NCBI GenBank assembly: GCA_022376925.1
Contig: JAIOJX010000030.1
Coordinates: 166,791,084-166,855,083 of the forward strand
Reading direction: 5' to 3'
DNA length: 64,000 nt
Origin: Tragulus kanchil
Lineage: Eukaryota; Chordata; Mammalia; Artiodactyla; Tragulidae
The stretch's first letter is position 1. Each line of letters starts with the position of its first letter. A model generated the notes under the pieces. That model was not told the origin of the DNA. It was given only the letters and a program-made list of their open reading frames with translations, and searched no databases. Of this stretch, positions 59,756-64,000 are shown in pieces. A program made the translations under genes and the position numbers.

Positions 59756-60800
59756 GTACTTCTGGCAATTCTATCTGTATTTAAAGTTGTGACAATCTTG
59801 ACACCGATTTTAAGAGAAGCCGTGATGAGACTGAATCAGATTAAAGGCGTCCCTTTCACGCAAGCATCGATGTGTGTTAAGAGGGTACAGAATTCTCAGC
59901 TGATGTGGTTGGTTGCTTCCACTGCCGGTTGGTTTTCCTCATTGTGTAAACATTGACAGGTATGTGACAAATGCCTTATGGTTTCTAGACCTTTACTAGA
60001 TTATGTTTAAAGCATTTTTAAAAAGTAAAGATAACTCAGAACACTTAATTGACTTTCTAGACCTAGGCTAGATAATGTTTAAAGCTACAGCTCTAGTTCA
60101 TCGTGATGTTTAATAATGGAAAGCTATGAGAATAGACGTGTGGGTGAAGCCATAGAACATATTTGCTTGAAATTCCTGAGCAGGGATCTTCTAAAGGGCC
60201 AGAAACAAGATGTGTGGTTCACATAGACAGTGAGCGTAACATTGGTATTAAACGTAGGAGAGATGTTTATAAAGGGCATTGGCAATAAACTCTTTGTTGC
60301 AGCTGTTTTCCCAGCCATGTAAATACTTCCTCCTGTGACTATGTATAGCCTTGCAATGGCACCTTTTAACTAACCCATATGTGTTTGGTTTTCAATGGTT
60401 TTTTTATATTCAAATGTATATATGGTGCTCACTTTTAGGATCAGCAGTGTTGACCATTTATGCTGCATAGCTGTATCATACATAGCCTTATTAGTTGTGT
60501 GTGGTTGGTTGACCCTTCGGGTAGACAGATGCTAGTCTGAGTGGTGTCTGACTCTGTTCATCAGTGAATGGTTGTGCACGTGTTGTACGTCATCGTATGT
60601 CGTCACCTAAGAGGGAGGGAGCAAATAACCATTACGTTAAGCTAATATTGGACCAAACGACCTACCTGCTCTAACAGTTTCCTGTACCCCTTAACTTGTC
60701 TTCAGAAGTTGCATAGAGTTACAGTAGTGTGTAAATTAAATATTGTGGAAAAACAGTTAGTCTTGTATTTTTCTGTATGTGTGTGTATATATATATATAC

Positions 60801-60839
<39 letters not shown>

Positions 60840-61086
60840 GTACTTCTGGCAATTCTATCTGTATTTAAAGTTGTGACAATCTTGACACCGATTTTAAGAG
60901 AAGCCGTGATGAGACTGAATCAGATTAAAGGCGTCCCTTTCACGCAAGCATCGATGTGTGTTAAGAGGGTACAGAATTCTCAGCTGATGTGGTTGGTTGC
61001 TTCCACTGCCGGTTGGTTTTCCTCATTGTGTAAACATTGACAGGTATGTGACAAATGGGAAAAGAAAAAAAAAAAAGAGTCCAAAT

Positions 61087-61092
61087 AATAAA
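61087..61092 (+). terminator. SNRK: Likely distal SNRK polyadenylation signal (AATAAA)
   Basis: AATAAA in 'ccaaataataaagtggcag', followed by the GT-rich 'attggtgttcagc' 10-25 nt downstream. It is the last such signal before sequence that looks intergenic and lies beyond the duplicated blocks. Cleavage near 61105-61120 is inferred. Confidence 0.55.
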
Positions 61093-61119
61093 GTGGCAGA
61101 TTGGTGTTCAGCAATATAA

Positions 61120-62640
61120 ACCGAGTCCCATGTTCTGTTTCTTCTCATGCACGCAGCTGTGTTTAGCCCCGGCCTGGGTTAGATGGATGTTCCACACGTC
61201 ATGTGCACGCCGGCCTCATCAGATTCGACGGAACAGGTGCATTTGTGATTGTTCTCACTTTAAACTCGTGGCCGCAAGTCGCAGGTGGGTGTCAGGACGG
61301 CCCGGAATGGAACGATATTTCCCCAGTTTACCTGCTTTCCTCACTCGACCAGTGATGGGTAAACCAGAGCACTCAGTCCTGCCCCAGCCCCCAACTTCAG
61401 TCTTCCTCTCTCACCCCGCCTCCTGCTCCGCCCTTCCTCCTGGTGGTGGTGTGACTCCGTGTCAGCCCCTTCTCCTGAAGACTTCATGGCCTCAGGGAGA
61501 CAGACCTGAGGCCGGTGTAGTTCTTTTCTTCCCCTTGCACCATCAGCCTTTGCTCCTCTCCTAGGTCGTTCCCGACAGCAAACAAATGTGAGTTTATTCC
61601 TTGATCTTAAATGCTTCTGTTGGTTTCTCTCTAGCTGTTGCCACATCTTTCTCTTCCACTCCTCTCCTCTGACCCAGGCAGGCACGGCTGCCGTCACCCC
61701 ACCGAAACTGCTCTGCCCGAGGTCAGCAGTGATCTCCCTGTGCTAAATCCAATGATCAGTTTGTAGAAACAGCTTCTAGATCTAATCCATATCCCACATA
61801 ATTCGCCTCCTCAAGTTGTACAATTCGTGGATTCTGATATATTCACAGAGTTTTGCAACCATAACCTTAAACCCGGAAACAAACCTGGTCCCCATTGGCA
61901 CATTTGCCCTTTCTCCTCAGCTCCCATCCCAGCCCCAGACACACATTAGTTCAGAGGCGTGTTCCAATCCCATGTTAGCATGTGATGATCACTCTTCCTT
62001 GCAAACTTTGCACTGATGTTCAGGAGCCCGGTTGTGCCTTGCTGGTCTTCAGTCTGCAGGCTCCACGGGCTCCCAGCCACCACACCTGGAGTACCGCAGA
62101 GTTCACTTCTTTATCCTTTCTGTATCTACACACAGTCTCTTCGTGATCCCATTCAGTCTAAACAGCCATGTGCTAACAGGAAGCCCAAAATATATTCAGC
62201 CCGTGTCTTTCCCAGGACCGCAGGCTGCAGCCACCTGTTTCATTTCTCTGCTTCGGTGTGTCCAGTTTGTACAAGACCCCAACTCCTAACCCCCCTCAAC
62301 TCTTGACCCTCCTAATGCTCCCCATCTCATAAAAGACAGCCCTGAACCTTCATTTGTTCTGCATGAATCAAATGTTAGCACTCTGATCCCAGCTGATCCG
62401 TCAGCACGTCCTCTTCATCGTTGGCCTGTTGACGCCTCATTGTCTGCCCGCCTACCTTTCTCTCCGGGGCCCCACCGTCCCTTCCCCAGTTAACTGCAAA
62501 GGGCCTCTCTGTCAGAGTTTCACCAATTTTGCCCTGGCTTCTCCCTTCTCTGTTCTCCATTCAGCATTGCGAGTGATCCCATGTCATCTTTTGAAAGGTA
62601 TTTCATTTCCAAACATTTGAGGAGTTTCCATATAAGTTTC
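61120..62640. other. Downstream flank, possible old L1-like fragment
   Basis: Part of it (about 61800-61950: 'atattcacagagttttgcaacc' and onward) resembles the 3' UTR of old L1M-type elements. The rest is not recognised. No gene found. Confidence 0.4.
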
Positions 62641-62649
62641 TGTTAACTC

Positions 62650-63780
62650 ATTTCTAGTTTAATTCTGTTTTAATCGGCAGTCATGCTTTGTGTGATTTAA
62701 ATTTTTTGAAACTTACTGAAATTGTTCCATGGCCCAGCTCATGGCCTCTCTCGGCGCGTGTTTATGTGAGTGCTTGAGAAGTGCTGCTGTTGATAAGAGG
62801 GCTCTGCGTGTTCTGTGCGATTCAGTAGTTAGGTTGGTTGATGGTGGATTCAGGCCTTCTATGTCCTTCCTGATTTTCTGTCTCATATAAAGCACTGAGA
62901 CAGGAGTGTTGACCCCCAGCCGTAGTTGTGGATTTGCCCATTTCTCCTTTTGGTTCTGTCAGTTTCAGTTGACGAAATGCGATGCTCTGTTGTTAGCTTT
63001 AAGGTTGTGAAGTCTTCCTGGTGGATTGATCCCTTTCATCGTTAGGAAGTGTTCCTCTTGATCCCTAGTAAAGTATTCTTTGTCCTGAAATCTGCTTTGT
63101 GTGATGCTCATCCACCATTCTGACATTTTTTTTTTGGACTTGTGGGGATATAGTTTACTTTAGCCCCATTTAAAATAGGAGTGTTTGGGGGGTCTTTTCA
63201 TAGACAGCATGTAGTTGGATCTTGCTTTTTAGTCCAGTGTGCAAGTCTTTTACTTAAAGCAAGGCTCCCCGGCCCCGGGGCCACAGACTGGCAACGGCCC
63301 ATTAGGAACAGGACGGCACGGCAGCAGGTGAGCGGTGGGCCGGCCCGTGTGTTGCCCGTGTCTACAGCCGCTTCCCGTCGCTCGCAGTGCCTCCTGAGCT
63401 CTGCCTCCTGCCAGGACAGTGGTGGCCTTAGATTCTCTTACACGCCCAAGCTCTACTGTGGACCGGATGCTCAGGGGAGTATACTGGGGGGCACGCGCCT
63501 TAGGAGACGCATCCTGAACTCCCCCAACCCCCTCGCCAATCCGTGGAGAATAATATTAGCTTCCACGAAACTAGTCCCTGGCGCTGAAAGGGTTGGCGAC
63601 CGATGACTTATTCAGACCAGCTGAATGTAGTGTAATCACCAACAGGGCTGAGTGTCAGTTTCCCTTCTTTCTAATCGTTTTCTACTTGTGTCATCTATGC
63701 TTCATTTCTTTTTGCCTCTTACGTCTTTTTGGTTTAAGCACTTTTTATTGACTACTGGACTGTATGCCTCTTATTTTTTA
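62650..63780 (-). mobile_element. Old L1 fragment, antisense (ORF2 endonuclease region), split by hAT
   Basis: Diverged antisense L1: 'aaggttgtgaagtcttcctggtggattgatccctttcatc' near 63001 and 'ctttgtcctgaaatctgctttgtgtgatgctcatcc' near 63078 correspond to the usual L1 wording in this region. No intact frame. Confidence 0.6.
63246..63606. mobile_element. hAT/MER1-like nonautonomous DNA transposon
   Basis: Begins 'aaggctccccggccccgggg' and ends 'gaaagggttggcgaccgatg', a degenerate inverted pair. It contains 'cattaggaacaggacgg', 'caggtgagcggtgggcc', 'gcctcctgagctctgcctcctg' and 'cttccacgaaactagtccctgg', the familiar order of a MER1-type element. About 360 nt, inserted in L1. A shorter relative sits at 25437-25612. 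Confidence 0.6.
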
Positions 63781-63824
63781 GTGATTACTATAGGAGTCTC
63801 TCTCTATATATATAATTGTATATC

Positions 63825-64000
63825 CCTTGTGGATCAGATGGGAAAGAATCTGCTTGCGGTGCAGGAGACCTGGGTTCAATCCCTGGGTCAGGAAGATCCT
63901 CTGGAGAAGGGAATGGCAACCCACTCCAGTGTTCTTGCCTGGAGAATTTCCCGGACAGAGCCTGGAGGGCGACAGTCGATGGGGTCCCAAAGAGTCGGAC
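63825..64000 (+). repeat. Bov-tA SINE, cut by window end
   Basis: 'gtggatcagatgggaaagaatctgc' tRNA head with B box GGTTCAATCCC, then Bov-A unit to 'agagtcggac' at the last base. Confidence 0.85.

Larger units (their letters stand above)
58938..61057 (+). repeat. Tandem duplication U, distal 3' UTR, offset 1086
   Basis: Copy 1 is 58938-59972 and copy 2 is 60024-61057. The 51-nt filler contains a garbled version of the 'tttctagacc...agattatgtttaaagc' sequence that is also at 58968-59000. Confidence 0.95.
56295..61115 (+). other. SNRK: SNRK 3' UTR (inflated by duplications T and U)
   Basis: AT-rich sequence following the stop with no further exons. It includes several AATAAA motifs: 57188, 59198, and the most distal unduplicated one at 61087. 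Removing duplications T and U leaves about 2.6 kb, a reasonable length for this gene's long 3' UTR. Confidence 0.7.

Noticed and set aside
1862..61057. CRISPR array, satellite array or programmed tandem amplification as the cause of the regular repeats
   Set aside because: Each block has different sequence, only two or three copies, no spacers and no common motif at the junctions. Uniform length with junction-clustered errors fits assembly overlap better.
61055..61564. 169-codon open frame starting in the A-run at the end of the 3' UTR
   Set aside because: Starts in UTR poly-purine sequence and runs across the likely polyadenylation site; no coding character.

Overview
This is mammalian nuclear DNA, and clearly from a ruminant. 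It carries Bov-tA SINEs, CHR-type tRNA-derived SINEs, a BovB (RTE) LINE with a readable YADD reverse-transcriptase motif, and artiodactyl-type L1 elements. There are no bacterial features, no operons and no CRISPR. Every Bov-tA copy seen has a single Bov-A unit (no Bov-A2 dimers), and a CHR-type SINE looks recently active. Together these weakly suggest a non-pecoran ruminant such as a chevrotain, but they do not prove it.

The only gene recognised is the 3' half of SNRK (SNF-related serine/threonine kinase, AMPK-related family) on the + strand. Positions 1-36192 are intron, assuming the earlier exons lie upstream. Next come the exon with kinase subdomain IX (36193-36334), the exon with the end of the kinase lobe and the start of the UBA-like domain (39182-39394), the exon completing the UBA-like domain (45343-45477), and a large terminal exon of 409 codons with stop at 56292-56294. 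The 3' UTR probably runs to a polyadenylation signal near 61087. The N-terminal kinase exons (ATP-binding loop, catalytic loop, T-loop) are not in the window. From about 61.1 kb to the end is downstream sequence with old L1, a hAT-like remnant and a Bov-tA cut by the window end.

The dominant feature is not a gene. At least 21 head-to-tail duplications, each with an offset of about 1.03-1.17 kb, run from 1.9 kb to 61 kb. They hit introns, L1, SINEs, exons and UTR alike. Exon 5 and exon 6 each appear twice and exon 7 three times. Differences between copies cluster at the inner junctions, many junctions carry short scrambled filler, and an L1 that reads as about 9.7 kb collapses to about 6 kb once its three duplications are removed. 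The best explanation is unmerged overlapping contig ends in a draft assembly, not biology. Collapsing them would leave roughly 41 kb of true sequence and a normal SNRK.

Other points of interest: a dense, low-divergence CHR-type SINE subfamily with intact pol III boxes and clean target-site duplications; two such SINEs inserted in succession at one target; a possible unlisted 95-nt exon in the long intron; a Glu-to-Gly change in the SNRK kinase domain; and a GC-rich, Gly/Ala-shifted terminal exon.
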